A stretch of 64,000 nucleotides of DNA from Verrucomicrobiaceae bacterium (GCA_016795465.1 JAEUHK010000002.1:1-64000), one strand, 5' to 3'. Shown: positions 1 through 9,225, counted from the stretch's first letter. Program-made: numbers and translations. The notes: generated from the sequence alone by a model not told the origin.

Positions 1-192
1 GCTGAAGCGCGGATCACGCGTCTGCGAGACGACGAGGGACTCGATGTTGAACCCGCGACGGCTGAAGACGGCGCAGATGCGGCCGAGGACGCCGGGCTGG
101 TTGTTCACCATGACGCTGAGCGTGTGGATGTTGATGATGTCGGCCTGCGGCGCGGGCTTTTTGTCGGTGGTGGCGCTGATTTTGTCGCTCAT
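1..192 (-). CDS. ilvN: acetolactate synthase small (regulatory) subunit, N-terminal part
   Basis: Only the first 64 codons lie in the window; the gene runs off the left edge. The product is the regulatory subunit of acetohydroxyacid synthase, which binds branched-chain amino acids and gives feedback control of the catalytic subunit IlvB. After a short basic start the sequence enters an ACT domain at about residue 22 ([17 protein letters not shown], then [11 protein letters not shown]), the signature of IlvN/IlvH. The ATG at 192 lies 12 bases after the methyltransferase stop, so it is probably translated from the same minus-strand message as ilvB and the methyltransferase. The C-terminal ACT-like domain cannot be seen. 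Confidence 0.93.
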   Translation of the reverse strand, partial: MSDKISATTDKKPAPQADIINIHTLSVMVNNQPGVLGRICAVFSRRGFNIESLVVSQTRDPRFS

Positions 193-204
193 GGTCGTGT
201 CAGG

Positions 205-996
205 TTAGTTTTTGGCTTTTGAAGTGGGTGTCTTGAGGCGGGCTCGGGCGATTTTGAGGTAGTTCGAGTCTTTTTCGATGCCGAGCCAATTGCGCTGGAG
301 TTTCTTCGCGGCGGCGGCGGTGGTGCCGGAGCCGAGGAAGGGATCGAGAACGAGATCGCCGGCGTCGGTGGTGCCGAGGATGAGCTTCTCGATGAGATCG
401 ATGGGCTTCTGAGAAGGGTGGCCGCACTTTTCCTTCGAGTTCCCTTTCAAGCTGGGGACGCGGAGGATGTTCGTGGCGAACTTTCCGGCTTCGAGATGGG
501 CTTTGCGGGCCTTTTTGTTCTTGTAGCGCGGGTCGCGGAGGTACTCGGCGATGGTGGCGCGATCGTAGGGCACGCGCACGGCGTCCTTGTTGAACTTCAC
601 TTCATCGCTTTTGCGCAGGACGAGGATCATCTCGTATTGCGGGGTGAAGCTGTCGCGGCGCTCGTTGTAGCCCACCGCACGATCCCAGATGATGAGATCG
701 TGAAACTGGTGCTGCTGACTGAGTCGTGACATGAGGTGCAAAAAGGTGTGCTCGCGCTTGCCTAACTGGCCGAAGATGAAGCAGAGGCCGTCATCGCGGA
801 GGACGCGGATGGCTTCAGCGACCCATTTCTCGCACCAGGCGAGGTAGTGGTCGGCTGTTTTCCATTGGGTGTCCCAGGCTTCATCTTCGAGAACGTTAAA
901 ATAAGGCGGATCGGCGATGATGGACTGCGCGCAGGCTGCGGGGAGCTTTTTCAACTCGGCGAGGGCATCGCCGTGGATGATGCGGTTGAGTTTCAT
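205..996 (-). CDS. site-specific DNA methyltransferase, beta class (N4-cytosine or N6-adenine)
   Basis: A 263-aa enzyme predicted to move a methyl group from S-adenosylmethionine to an exocyclic amino group in DNA. The catalytic motif DPPY is at residues 29-32 and the AdoMet-binding motif DPFLGSGTT at about 218-226; this order marks the beta class of amino-methyltransferases. A GTG at 1011 would add five residues (MRAAP); I prefer the ATG at 996 because homologous starts usually read MKLNxIIxGDxL. Neither start has a good Shine-Dalgarno sequence. It lies between ilvB (36-base gap) and ilvN (12-base gap) on the same strand, with no restriction enzyme gene beside it, so it looks like an orphan methyltransferase. 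Its target sequence cannot be read from the gene. Confidence 0.93.
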   Translation of the reverse strand: MKLNRIIHGDALAELKKLPAACAQSIIADPPYFNVLEDEAWDTQWKTADHYLAWCEKWVAEAIRVLRDDGLCFIFGQLGKREHTFLHLMSRLSQQHQFHDLIIWDRAVGYNERRDSFTPQYEMILVLRKSDEVKFNKDAVRVPYDRATIAEYLRDPRYKNKKARKAHLEAGKFATNILRVPSLKGNSKEKCGHPSQKPIDLIEKLILGTTDAGDLVLDPFLGSGTTAAAAKKLQRNWLGIEKDSNYLKIARARLKTPTSKAKN

Positions 997-1032
997 CGGG
1001 GCGGCCCGCACTCTGGCGAGTGCGCCTACGGG

Positions 1033-2760
1033 TTAGGTCGAACCGGTGGGTTTCTCCATTTTGTGCTTCGGCGCTTCGAGGATCATGTCTTCGAGAGCGG
1101 CCCCGGCGGGGATCATCGGGAAGACGTTCTCGGCCTTGATGCACTCGGCTTCGATGATGCAGGGGCCGTCGTTGTAATCGAGGGCCTGCTGCAGGATGCG
1201 CTCGACATCGGCGGGGCGGCGGATGTGCCAGCCTTTGATGCCGTAGGCTTCGCCGAGCTTCACAAAGTCCGGGTTGCCGATGAGATCGACGCCGCTTTCG
1301 CGGTTTTCGAAGAACAACTCCTGCCACTGACGGACCATGCCGAGGTAGCTGTTGTTGAGGATGAGGATCTTGATCGGCAGCTTGTGAATCGCGGCAGTGG
1401 CGAGCTCAAACAAGGTCATCTGGAAGCCGCCGTCGCCAGCGATGGCCACGACGAGCTTGTCCGGACACGCGAGCTGGGCGCCGATGGCTGCGGGGAAGCC
1501 GAAGCCCATCGTGCCGGCACCGCCGGAACTGAGCCAGTGGTAGCTTTCGTCGTTCTTGTAGAACTGCGCGGCCCACATCTGATGCTGGCCGACGTCGGTG
1601 GTGACGATCGCCTTGCCCTTCGTGAGCGTGTAGAGCTCGTCGATGACCTGCTGCATGCGCAGGCCGCCCTGCTTCTTATAAGTGAGCGGGAATTTCTTCT
1701 TGTAGCCATCGAGGTGAGCGATCCAGTCTTCAGTGGGCAGTTTTTCGACGTGCGGCAGCAGATCGCTGAGCGCGGCTTTCGCGTCGCCTTTGATCGCGAC
1801 GTCCACTTTGATCATCTTGTTGAACTCCGCGGCGTCGATGTCGATGTGGACGATCTTGGCGTTGCGGCCAAACATGTGCGGCTTGCCGATGATGCGGTCG
1901 TCAAAGCGGGAGCCGACATTGAAGATGAGGTCGGCCTCGCACATGGCTTTATTTGCATACGCGGTGCCGTGCATGCCGAGCATGCCAAGCGAAAGCGGAT
2001 GCGTCTCGGGGAAGACGCCCTTGCCGAGCAGCGTGGTCGTGACGGGGATGCCGCAGGTCTCGGCGAGCGCCATGAGTTCTTTGTCAGCACGGGCGATCAT
2101 CGCACCCTGACCGGCGAGGATGACCGGACGCTTCGCGGCGGCGATGAGGCGGGCGGCTTCCTTGATGCGGGACGAGTCGATTTTGAAGTTCTCGCTCGGG
2201 TTGTAGCCCGGCAGATCCATCGGCTCGTCAAAAGTGCCGGTGAAGGCTCCCTGGCTGATGTCCTTCGGGATGTCGATCAAGACGGGACCGGGGCGGCCGG
2301 TGGTGGCGATGTGGTAGGCCTCACGAGCGATGCGCGGCAGGGCGTTCGTCTGTTTGACCAGGAAATTGTGCTTCACGACCGGGGACGTAATGTTGAAGAT
2401 GTCCGCCTCCTGGAAGGCATCCTTGCCGAGCATCCAGGTGACCTGCTGGCCGCAGAGGACGATCATCGGGACGCTGTCCATCTGGGCGGTCATGATGCCG
2501 GTGACGGTATTGCCAGCGCCGGGGCCGGAGGTGACGAGAACGACGGCGGGCTTGCCGGTGGCGCGGGCGTAACCATCGGCCATGTGGACGGCACCCTGCT
2601 CGTGGCGGACGAGGATGAACTTCATGTCCGTCTTCACGGTCTGGAGGGCGTCAAAGATCGGGATGGCCGCGCCGCCGGAGTAACCGAAGACGTATTCGAT
2701 GCCGAGGTCGGCGAGGGTTTTAATGAGGGCTTGTGCGCCGTCCATTTTGGGTGTGCTCAT
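1033..2760 (-). CDS. ilvB: acetolactate synthase large (catalytic) subunit
   Basis: A 575-aa thiamine-diphosphate enzyme that condenses two pyruvates, or pyruvate with 2-oxobutyrate, in the first common step of valine, leucine and isoleucine synthesis. The N-terminal pyrimidine-binding domain shows [17 protein letters not shown] with the conserved [19 protein letters not shown] segment carrying the catalytic glutamate region. The central domain covers roughly residues 190-330. The C-terminal domain has the ThDP/magnesium motif [15 protein letters not shown]...[10 protein letters not shown]. Length is normal. It opens the minus-strand unit ilvB, methyltransferase, ilvN. The 5' region 2761-2926 probably carries the promoter; I could not recognise a branched-chain leader peptide there. 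Confidence 0.97.
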   Translation of the reverse strand: MSTPKMDGAQALIKTLADLGIEYVFGYSGGAAIPIFDALQTVKTDMKFILVRHEQGAVHMADGYARATGKPAVVLVTSGPGAGNTVTGIMTAQMDSVPMIVLCGQQVTWMLGKDAFQEADIFNITSPVVKHNFLVKQTNALPRIAREAYHIATTGRPGPVLIDIPKDISQGAFTGTFDEPMDLPGYNPSENFKIDSSRIKEAARLIAAAKRPVILAGQGAMIARADKELMALAETCGIPVTTTLLGKGVFPETHPLSLGMLGMHGTAYANKAMCEADLIFNVGSRFDDRIIGKPHMFGRNAKIVHIDIDAAEFNKMIKVDVAIKGDAKAALSDLLPHVEKLPTEDWIAHLDGYKKKFPLTYKKQGGLRMQQVIDELYTLTKGKAIVTTDVGQHQMWAAQFYKNDESYHWLSSGGAGTMGFGFPAAIGAQLACPDKLVVAIAGDGGFQMTLFELATAAIHKLPIKILILNNSYLGMVRQWQELFFENRESGVDLIGNPDFVKLGEAYGIKGWHIRRPADVERILQQALDYNDGPCIIEAECIKAENVFPMIPAGAALEDMILEAPKHKMEKPTGST

Positions 2761-2926
2761 GGGATTGGGGTGAAAATTGCGATTTCGGGCTGAAAGTGGG
2801 TGTGAAATGAAAAATCACAAGCCAAAGTTTTGCGTTTTCGGATGAAGTTTGCTGTTTGAGGCCTGCAACACGTTCAAAAATGAGGCTTTTGTGACACAAG
2901 ATGCCGTGAAGGCCTTCTTGGGTATG

Positions 2927-2952
2927 AAAAAAGCCCCCGTTTTGGGGGCTTT
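2927..2952 (-). terminator. Rho-independent terminator of the sigma factor gene
   Basis: A perfect 9-bp stem (AAAGCCCCC at 2930-2938 paired with GGGGGCTTT at 2944-2952) with a five-base loop. On the minus strand it is followed by six U residues (A-run 2927-2932). It lies 33 bases beyond the stop of the ECF sigma factor gene and upstream of ilvB, so it should insulate ilvB from sigma-gene transcription. Confidence 0.85.
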
Positions 2953-2984
2953 GGAGGCCAAACAGGGCTGAAACGGGCAAAATC

Positions 2985-3671
2985 CTATTCTTCGGCCTCG
3001 GCGAGCTTGGCGGCTTCGCGTTTCAGGATGCGGCCCACCCGGTGTTTGGCGAGGTAAACCTGGGCGGCATTGACTCCGAGCTCCTTTTTGACCCGCTCGG
3101 GGCTCCAGCCTTTCAGGACGTAACAGGAGAAAATCTGGAACTGGCGGGGGGAGACGAGGGCCTTCACCCGGCGGAGGGCGATGTCCATGATCTTGTCCTG
3201 CCATTCTCTTTCCCAGAGCTTTTCGAGGGCGACGCCATTTGGATCGGCGCAACGGTCAATCGGGGCAGTGCGGCGTTCTTCGGGCTCTTCGCCCGCGTAG
3301 AGATTAGCTTCGCGGTCCTGCTGTTTTTTGCGGCGGCGGAACTGGTCGAGGATGCGCCAGCGGGCCTGATTGAGGAGGAAGGACTTAAAAGAGCCGAGGC
3401 TGGTATCGAACTTCTTCTTTTGCAGGTTCTTGGCGACGCCGATGAAGGTCTCTTGGACCACATCGCCTGCCTCGTCGTCGCTGAGGCCGGCCTTGCGGGC
3501 GACGTGGAAGACGAAATTCGAGTAGGTGCGGTAGAATTCGTCCCACGAAGCCCAGTCGTCCCAGTTATCGAGCTTTTCGATGAGGGTCTTCCGCGTGGGC
3601 GGAGAGCCACTTTCCCTCAATTGCTTGAGGATCTGCTCTTCGTTGGGGATTTTGGGATCTTCGTCAGCCAT
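2985..3671 (-). CDS. ECF-type RNA polymerase sigma factor
   Basis: A 228-aa sigma-70 family factor of the extracytoplasmic-function group. Region 2 is at about residues 40-120 (FYRTYSNFVFHVARKAGL, then DVVQETFIGVAKNL and RILDQFRRRKK). Region 4 is at about 165-220 (LVSPRQFQIFSCYVLKGW, ending in a helix-turn-helix with GVNAAQVYLAKHRV). The start chosen is the ATG at 3671 (MADEDPKIP). An upstream ATG at 3731 would add a 20-residue proline-rich stretch that does not resemble a sigma N-terminus. No anti-sigma gene is adjacent. It lies downstream of the secretin gene with an 83-base gap, so cotranscription is possible but unproven. Target promoters are unknown. Confidence 0.88.
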   Translation of the reverse strand: MADEDPKIPNEEQILKQLRESGSPPTRKTLIEKLDNWDDWASWDEFYRTYSNFVFHVARKAGLSDDEAGDVVQETFIGVAKNLQKKKFDTSLGSFKSFLLNQARWRILDQFRRRKKQQDREANLYAGEEPEERRTAPIDRCADPNGVALEKLWEREWQDKIMDIALRRVKALVSPRQFQIFSCYVLKGWSPERVKKELGVNAAQVYLAKHRVGRILKREAAKLAEAEE

Positions 3672-3754
3672 GGGTGGCCGGAGGTTTGGGCCGGAGACGG
3701 GCGATGGTAAGTCGAGAATGGCAGGTGGCAATCTGCCCGTTCAGGCATTTACGG

Positions 3755-6415
3755 CTAGTCCTGGCGTTTGAAGAGGCCCTGATACCACTTCTTCTTCGGA
3801 GCTGTATTCGGCGTCGCGGCCGGTGCAGCGGGGGCAGGCGCTGGGGCCGCGACGGGCGGTGCGATGTTCTGCGGGAACTTTTCGGCGGCATCCGAGCCGA
3901 CACCGCTGCGCAAATCCTCGCGGATCGACGCCTGACGCATCGCGGTCTCATCGTTGACGACATTCGGCTGGATGAAGATCACGAGTTCCTTGCGCTCGGT
4001 GTTGTCGGCGTCGTTGCGGAAGAGTTTTCCGAGGCCTGGAATGCGGCCAAGGAAGGGCAGGCCGGTGGTCGCCTTGGTTTTCGTCTCGGAGATGAGGCCG
4101 CCGAGCACGATGGTGTTGCGGTCCGGCACGTTCACCGAGGTGACGAGCTGCTCGGTGCCAATCACTGGAACCAGATTGGGCGAGATGGTGCGCTCATTGA
4201 CGATGGTGTCGTTGATCTGCGAGATGGTGAGATTCACCTCGCCATCCGGATTGATGAGCGGGACGACTTCGAGCTTCAGCACCACATCGAGGTAGTCGGT
4301 GGTGGATTGCACGGTGCCGTTGTTGTTCACGTTGTTGCCGAGGACGGAGGTGGTCGTCTGCGGGTAGGGCACCTTCTGGCCGGATGTGATGGTGGCTTTG
4401 CGGTTGTTCAAAGCAAAGACGCTCGGGCGGGAGAGGACCTTGAAGTTACGCTTGGTCTCGAGGGCGGTGACAAAGATGTCCAGGCTGTCGCCAATGGCAC
4501 CGTAGAGACCGAGGCCCGCGGCCGGCCCGAAGGCGTTGGTGATGGCGTTGTTGCGCAGATCGGCCACGGCGCGTCCTGCGGCGGTGCTGGCGAGGGCATC
4601 CGTGCGGGAGGTGACGCCGCTGACGGCGAGGTTTGTGCCTGCATCGCCGGCTTTGGAGAGCCCGGACAGATAGTCGATGCCGGTGGAAAGGCCGTCCGTG
4701 AGGGTCAACTGGCCGATGACGGTGGCGAGATAGACCTGCGAGGGCTTTTGATCGAGGCGGTCGAGGAGCATGGTGGCCTTGTCGATGCTTTCCTTTGGTC
4801 CGATGACGATGATGGAGTTGGACATCGGGTCTGCGATGACGCGGGTCTTGCCGACAAGGACGGAAACAGGGGCATTGTCCACGGTGGGGCCGGTGATGAC
4901 GTCTGCTCGTGAACCGGTGGAGGTGGTGGTTGTCGCGGTGTCCGACGTTGCTGCCGCGCTGGTGCTGCCGACCTGGCCGCCGCGGGTGTTTTGGGTGTTC
5001 CGGCCGCCAAGGAGCTGGGAATTGTTGCTGGCGAGGGCTTGTTGGCGTTGTTGCTGAATGGTGCCGCCGCCGGGGAGCTGCACGGTGCCTGCGGATGGGT
5101 CCTGCAGGAGATCGGTCAGGGCGCTGAGGACATCCAAAGCGGCAGCGTATTTCAGCCTGCGCTCGTAGGGCATCTCGACTTCGACGGGTTTGTCGAACTC
5201 CGCGATCAAGCTGGCCACATAGGTGTAATCGGCGGGCGACGCGACGACGAGGATTTGGTTGAGGCGTGTGTCGGCGACCACCTGGGCGCTCGGCTGAGGT
5301 GCCTGCGCATTGCCCTGTTGGAGAACGCCATTGATGTAAATCGGCTGCTGCGGGCGGTTGCTTGAGCTGTTGTTATCATTGCCACGATCGCGATCACCTC
5401 CGCGTCCATCGCTGGCGGCATTCCCACGGATGGTGTTCACGCCTTTCGATTCCTTTTCCTGGGCCTGGGCCGTGAGGGTGGCCTGGATGATCTGGGCGAT
5501 GGTGGCCGCATCGCCATATTTCACCGGGATGAACTTGGTGACGAGCGACGATCCCGTGTCAGCCATGTCGATGCTCTCACGAATGGAGATGAGCTGCTTC
5601 ACCACGGTGGCGCTCTCGGTGATGAGCAGGCCGGGCGGCGTCGCGACGGCGGTGATGCGTCCGTAGGCACCGAGGCCCACATGGCCGCTGAACATCGTCG
5701 CCGCGTCCTCCGGCGGCAGGTTGTCCAGCTTCATGAAGTAGGTCACGATGGACTCGCCGTCGGGAATATCCTTCGGGCTGGTGTAAAAGCGCACGCCGTG
5801 GGAGAACTGCACCGCGTTGGCGCTTTGATTGCGTGCTGGGAGGATTTTGGCGGTGGTGCCGCCCGGCTCAGAGATGATGGCGTAGCCATTGGCGAGCAAT
5901 GAGGCCTCGATGAGCTTGATGGCTTCGGCCTTTGGCACCGGCTTGGGCGTCACAAGACTGATCGTGGCACCTTCAAAGATGTTGGTGTCCTTGATCAGGG
6001 TGAAGCCGGTGAGACGCTCGTAGATCGCAAGGATGTCGGAGACCGGATTGTTGACGAATTGCATCATCACCGTGTCGTCGGTGATCTGGAAGGACTCGCC
6101 TTCACCGGCTGTCATCTCGCCGCCAGGACCTCCGAAGCCGCCGCGGCGTCCAAAACCACCGCTGCCACGACCGAAGCCTCCTCCGGGAGGGCCGAATGCG
6201 CCACCCGCACCGCCGGGAGGTGGGCCGCCGGGGCCTGTGCCATCAGGCGGCACGGCTCCGGGAGCTCCGGGCGGTGCTGCGGGTGCCTCAGGTGTTGCCG
6301 CCGCCGGAGCTGTGGGGGCAAGGGGGACAGTGGGTGGAGCTTTGGGGGCGTCTTGAGCGAAAAGAAGGCCTGTGGCGGAGAGAAGGCAGAGCGGGAAGAG
6401 AGTCTGGCGGGACAT
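3755..6415 (-). CDS. type II/IV secretion-type secretin (GspD/PilQ-like)
   Basis: An 886-aa outer-membrane channel protein. A signal peptide (about residues 1-20, MSRQTLFPLCLLSATGLLFA) is followed by a proline/glycine-rich low-complexity region to about residue 95. Next come N-domains (NPVSDILAIYERLTGFTLI and later secretin-N repeats) split by Asn/Gln/Thr-rich linkers. The C-terminal secretin domain runs from about 560 to 830, with VPVIGTEQLVTSVNVPDRN, the VLGGLI strand and LPFLGRIPGLGKLF. The C-terminal tail is Ala/Pro-rich. It is the last gene of a minus-strand run of five genes (9225 to 3755) encoding small exported or tail-anchored proteins. No assembly ATPase, pseudopilin or inner-membrane platform gene is in the window, so whether it serves a type II, type IV pilus or other machine cannot be decided here. 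Confidence 0.88.
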   Translation of the reverse strand: MSRQTLFPLCLLSATGLLFAQDAPKAPPTVPLAPTAPAAATPEAPAAPPGAPGAVPPDGTGPGGPPPGGAGGAFGPPGGGFGRGSGGFGRRGGFGGPGGEMTAGEGESFQITDDTVMMQFVNNPVSDILAIYERLTGFTLIKDTNIFEGATISLVTPKPVPKAEAIKLIEASLLANGYAIISEPGGTTAKILPARNQSANAVQFSHGVRFYTSPKDIPDGESIVTYFMKLDNLPPEDAATMFSGHVGLGAYGRITAVATPPGLLITESATVVKQLISIRESIDMADTGSSLVTKFIPVKYGDAATIAQIIQATLTAQAQEKESKGVNTIRGNAASDGRGGDRDRGNDNNSSSNRPQQPIYINGVLQQGNAQAPQPSAQVVADTRLNQILVVASPADYTYVASLIAEFDKPVEVEMPYERRLKYAAALDVLSALTDLLQDPSAGTVQLPGGGTIQQQRQQALASNNSQLLGGRNTQNTRGGQVGSTSAAATSDTATTTTSTGSRADVITGPTVDNAPVSVLVGKTRVIADPMSNSIIVIGPKESIDKATMLLDRLDQKPSQVYLATVIGQLTLTDGLSTGIDYLSGLSKAGDAGTNLAVSGVTSRTDALASTAAGRAVADLRNNAITNAFGPAAGLGLYGAIGDSLDIFVTALETKRNFKVLSRPSVFALNNRKATITSGQKVPYPQTTTSVLGNNVNNNGTVQSTTDYLDVVLKLEVVPLINPDGEVNLTISQINDTIVNERTISPNLVPVIGTEQLVTSVNVPDRNTIVLGGLISETKTKATTGLPFLGRIPGLGKLFRNDADNTERKELVIFIQPNVVNDETAMRQASIREDLRSGVGSDAAEKFPQNIAPPVAAPAPAPAAPAATPNTAPKKKWYQGLFKRQD

Positions 6416-6456
6416 GTGAAACGGAAAAGAGATGGAATGAGGCGAGAACGCGGGAT

Positions 6457-7149
6457 TTAGGGCTTGCTGTCGTCCTTTTGGATCTTGTCGAATAGGTCGC
6501 GGATGGCATTGCGGCGTTCTTCTTCTGGAGCTTCGCGAAATTTTTCATCCGCGAACATCTTGCGCATGCCGTCGCGGAACTTCTCTTTGGCACCATCGGA
6601 CAACGATTCGTATTTTTTGCGATCTTCTTCGCTGGGACCTCTGCCGCGGTTTGACGTTGGAGTGGCTGAGCTTTCGGGCGAAGACTTTTTCGTGGCAGAT
6701 GAGCGGGTGGTCGAGCTGCCAAATCCGCCGTGCATGATTGGTGCGCCCTGGGCCATCGTCTCAGCAAGAACCATGCGCATGGCTGCCTTCACGGCCTCTT
6801 GGTCAGGCGCTGGCATGTTGGCGATGGGACGAATCAGCGTGCGTTCCTTCCCATCCAGCAGGGCAACGACTTTCATTTGTTTGCCACCCGCTTCAAGGCT
6901 GGCGGAGATGAGCCGAGAGCCGTTGGCATCGGGCTCGAAGCCCAGGCGCAGCAAGTTTTTTCCGCTGCTGTCCACGAGCAGCACCGTCGCGTTGCGATCC
7001 ACGGCCCAAATGCCGTAGATCTGAAGATCATCAAGCGGGATGCCGCCGACTTTTTCGACCGTGGCGGGCTTGTCCTGCTTCTCGGGTGCGGCCGCGAAGA
7101 GGCAGACAGGCAGCAAGGCCAGTGATAGCAGCGTCGTCAGGCGTCTCAC
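6457..7149 (-). CDS. exported protein with a C-terminal module shared with its upstream neighbour
   Basis: A 230-aa protein with a signal peptide (about residues 1-20, ending CLFAAAP). A beta-rich region follows (IPLDDLQIYGIWAVDRNATVLL, then VALLDGKERTLIRP) that looks like the small PilP/GspC-type domains accompanying secretins. The last 60 residues, from GPSEEDRKKYESL, are charged and helical and nearly repeat the end of the upstream 263-aa protein. Its ATG overlaps the stop of that gene (7146-7149), so the two are translationally coupled, and the secretin gene starts 41 bases further on. Role proposed from position only: periplasmic partner of the secretin. Confidence 0.75.
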   Translation of the reverse strand: MRRLTTLLSLALLPVCLFAAAPEKQDKPATVEKVGGIPLDDLQIYGIWAVDRNATVLLVDSSGKNLLRLGFEPDANGSRLISASLEAGGKQMKVVALLDGKERTLIRPIANMPAPDQEAVKAAMRMVLAETMAQGAPIMHGGFGSSTTRSSATKKSSPESSATPTSNRGRGPSEEDRKKYESLSDGAKEKFRDGMRKMFADEKFREAPEEERRNAIRDLFDKIQKDDSKP

Positions 7150-7937
7150 TTCTTCTTATCCTCCTTCTCAATCTTGTCGAACATGCTGCGGATGGCGTTG
7201 CGGCGGTCCTCTTCGGAGGCGTTGCGGAATTTTTCGTTGCTGAACATCTCGCGCATGCCATTGCGGAACTTCTCTTTGGCTCCTTCTGATAGGGATTCAT
7301 ACTTTTTGCGGTCTTCTTCGCTCGGACCGCGGCCACCTCGGCTGAAGCGATCACCGCCGCCGGGAGGTGGTGGGCCGCCACCGCCATCTTTGTCTTTCTT
7401 GTCCTTCTTCATCGCGTCTGGCGTTAGCGCGGCCGCATCGTAGCGGATGCTCACGGGCTCGCCGCCGATGTTCACTTTGGCGCTGGCACGCTTGATGTCG
7501 GAGGCCTGGGTGGCTTCGACAAGCGTCCAGCCCTTGAGATTCGGCTGGTCAGTCACCACGAGGGATTCCTTCTTTTCCTTGTCAAAGAGCGTTACCACCG
7601 GCTTGCCATCCACATAGGCCACGCCGGTGAGCACGAGTGAGTCGGAGACATTGACGATGCGGGTGAAAGGCGAGTTTTGCACCACGGAGCCGAGCACGTT
7701 CATATCGAACGGCTGCGGCAGATCGGGGTCCACCGGTCCAACAGGTGCGCCAGCGCCTCCGGAGGTGGCTGAACCTGGCAGCATGGCCTGCCCAGCTTCC
7801 TCTTCAGCCGTTGGAAACAGGTCGGAAGTGCTCAGCAGCGGCTCTTCCGCGGGAGGGGCGGCAGGTTGCTGCGCCGATGAAGCACCGGGGCAGGCGAGCA
7901 GCGCGGCAAAGAGGGACAGGTGGAGTCTCGACAACAT
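7146..7937 (-). CDS. exported protein, putative secretin partner, with shared C-terminal module
   Basis: A 263-aa protein starting at the ATG at 7937 (MLSRLHLSLFAALLACPGAS, a clear signal peptide). The longer frame from 7973 would bury this signal behind 12 residues and is less likely. A central domain at about residues 75-165 (VLGSVVQNSPFTRIVNVSDS, VLTGVAYVDGKPVVTLFD) resembles small beta domains that dock on secretins. A lysine/glycine/proline-rich linker leads to a charged helical C-terminus (GPSEEDRKKYESLS, KFRNGMREMFSNEKFRNA) matching the end of the next protein at well over half of positions. Family not recognised; the function is inferred from the neighbours. Confidence 0.75.
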   Translation of the reverse strand: MLSRLHLSLFAALLACPGASSAQQPAAPPAEEPLLSTSDLFPTAEEEAGQAMLPGSATSGGAGAPVGPVDPDLPQPFDMNVLGSVVQNSPFTRIVNVSDSLVLTGVAYVDGKPVVTLFDKEKKESLVVTDQPNLKGWTLVEATQASDIKRASAKVNIGGEPVSIRYDAAALTPDAMKKDKKDKDGGGGPPPPGGGDRFSRGGRGPSEEDRKKYESLSEGAKEKFRNGMREMFSNEKFRNASEEDRRNAIRSMFDKIEKEDKKK

Positions 7938-8081
7938 GGCAAAAGTGGGGGCTGAAACGCAGCAGAAACCCACCTCGTTCGGAATTGTTGTGCGAGATGC
8001 ACAGATTAGGCGGGAATCGTGTCCCGAAATCTCTCACGGGCTTTTTTGCCCTCGTGAACCGACTTTTTCAAAAAGAACCTC

Positions 8082-8474
8082 TCAGCGGCCCCAGAGGTGC
8101 AGCCACTGGTTCAGCCAGCCAGTGACGGAGGCGATGGCCGCGGCGACGACCATCCATTCCAAGGCGAGCTTCCAGCGACGGCCATTCACCTGTTGACGCT
8201 GCGCGAGCGAGAGTTTTTTGCCACGACGGGACACGGGCTGGCTTTCCAAAGGCGGCAACACATCGAGCGTGGCCAGACGGCGCTGCTTTTGCAGGCGCGG
8301 CGCATCGGCGATGAGGCATTCGAGGCGGTGAATCTCACGCCCGAGCTCGGCGGACTGGCGCTGCAGCTTCCGCGGCGTGGCCGCTGCCTGCGGGGCAGGG
8401 GACTTGCCGAGTTCCTGGGCGGTGCGGGGACGACGGGAGCGCACCTTGCGATTGCCGTTGGAGAAAAGGGCCAT
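8082..8474 (-). CDS. small coiled-coil protein with a C-terminal membrane segment
   Basis: A 130-aa protein of unknown family. The N-terminal 45 residues are basic and disordered. Residues about 35-65 (KLQRQSAELGREIHRLECLI) are predicted to form a coiled coil. Residues about 105-122 (LALEWMVVAAAIASVTGWL) form one membrane helix close to the C-terminus, so it should be tail-anchored in the inner membrane. It lies 37 bases after the related-looking 237-aa tail-anchored coiled-coil gene and 144 bases before the exported-protein pair, all on the minus strand. This suggests a structural part of the secretin-associated machine. Confidence 0.65.
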   Translation of the reverse strand: MALFSNGNRKVRSRRPRTAQELGKSPAPQAAATPRKLQRQSAELGREIHRLECLIADAPRLQKQRRLATLDVLPPLESQPVSRRGKKLSLAQRQQVNGRRWKLALEWMVVAAAIASVTGWLNQWLHLWGR

Positions 8475-8511
8475 GAGTCGGGAGGAGTGAGAGGTGGGAC
8501 TGAAAGGCGGA

Positions 8512-9225
8512 TCAGAACATCAATTTTGCGAGCAGCAGGCCCAGCAGCAGGCTGCCGATGAGCGGGAGCGTGAAGGCAAAGCCGCGGCGCATCCACACGA
8601 TCATCTCCTCCGTGGGGCTGGAGTAGGTCATTGTGCCTTCGGAGGCACTTTCCTCGCTGATCGCGGCCGTTTTGTGGCTGACGCTGGCGGCGATCGGGTT
8701 CGATTCCACGACGCGCAGGCTTTCCAGACGGCGCACGCCCTTGGAAAAATCGGCTTCGGCATCTTCGATGGCGGCGAGGGCCTGGTCGAGTTCTTCATCG
8801 ACCTGGCTGCGGTGCCATTTTTCGGGCTGCAGGCTTTTCAAGATGTCCAGATGACGGCGAAAGTCGTCGTGCGTGAGGCTGAGTTCCTCGACACGCTTTT
8901 GAGCGTCATAAAGATCACGCTCCACGCTGCTCACCGAGCGGCCGAGTTTTTCCAAAAGATCGCGTTTGCCGGCCACGAAGCGTTCCTGCTTCACGCGGAG
9001 GGTTTCGAGGTGCTGCTTCTGGCGCTCGATTTCCTCCTGCTGAATGCGGAGCTGGAGGAGCTGCTCCTGGGCGGCTTTGACCTTGTGATCCACATCGTCA
9101 AGGGCGGCTGACTCCATGAATTCCGGTGCGTCGTCGAATCGGAGAATGTCCTCCTCGAGGTGGCCGGGGGCGGAGACGGTGGCAGAAGCGTGGGAGGGAG
9201 ACTTGCGAATCGTCATAGCGGGCAT
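8512..9225 (-). CDS. long coiled-coil protein with a C-terminal membrane anchor
   Basis: A 237-aa protein. Residues about 42-165 are almost continuous heptad-patterned helix rich in Glu, Gln, Lys and Leu (KAAQEQLLQLRIQQEEIERQ, SVERDLYDAQKRVEELSL). Residues about 213-235 (GFAFTLPLIGSLLLGLLLA) form a single C-terminal membrane helix. This orientation puts the coiled coil in the cytoplasm, which differs from PilN/PilO proteins, where the membrane helix precedes the coil. It is first in the minus-strand run leading to the secretin gene. I do not recognise a named family. Confidence 0.68.
   Translation of the reverse strand: MPAMTIRKSPSHASATVSAPGHLEEDILRFDDAPEFMESAALDDVDHKVKAAQEQLLQLRIQQEEIERQKQHLETLRVKQERFVAGKRDLLEKLGRSVSSVERDLYDAQKRVEELSLTHDDFRRHLDILKSLQPEKWHRSQVDEELDQALAAIEDAEADFSKGVRRLESLRVVESNPIAASVSHKTAAISEESASEGTMTYSSPTEEMIVWMRRGFAFTLPLIGSLLLGLLLAKLMF

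Noticed and set aside
847..2793. Long open frame on the plus strand opposite ilvB
   Set aside because: The minus-strand frame is a textbook IlvB. The antisense frame is open because of high GC at third positions and resembles no protein.
8033..8081. Terminator after the 130-aa coiled-coil gene
   Set aside because: A bulged hairpin (CACGGGC / GCCCTCGTG) is present but lacks a U-run on the minus strand. The genes on both sides probably belong to one unit.
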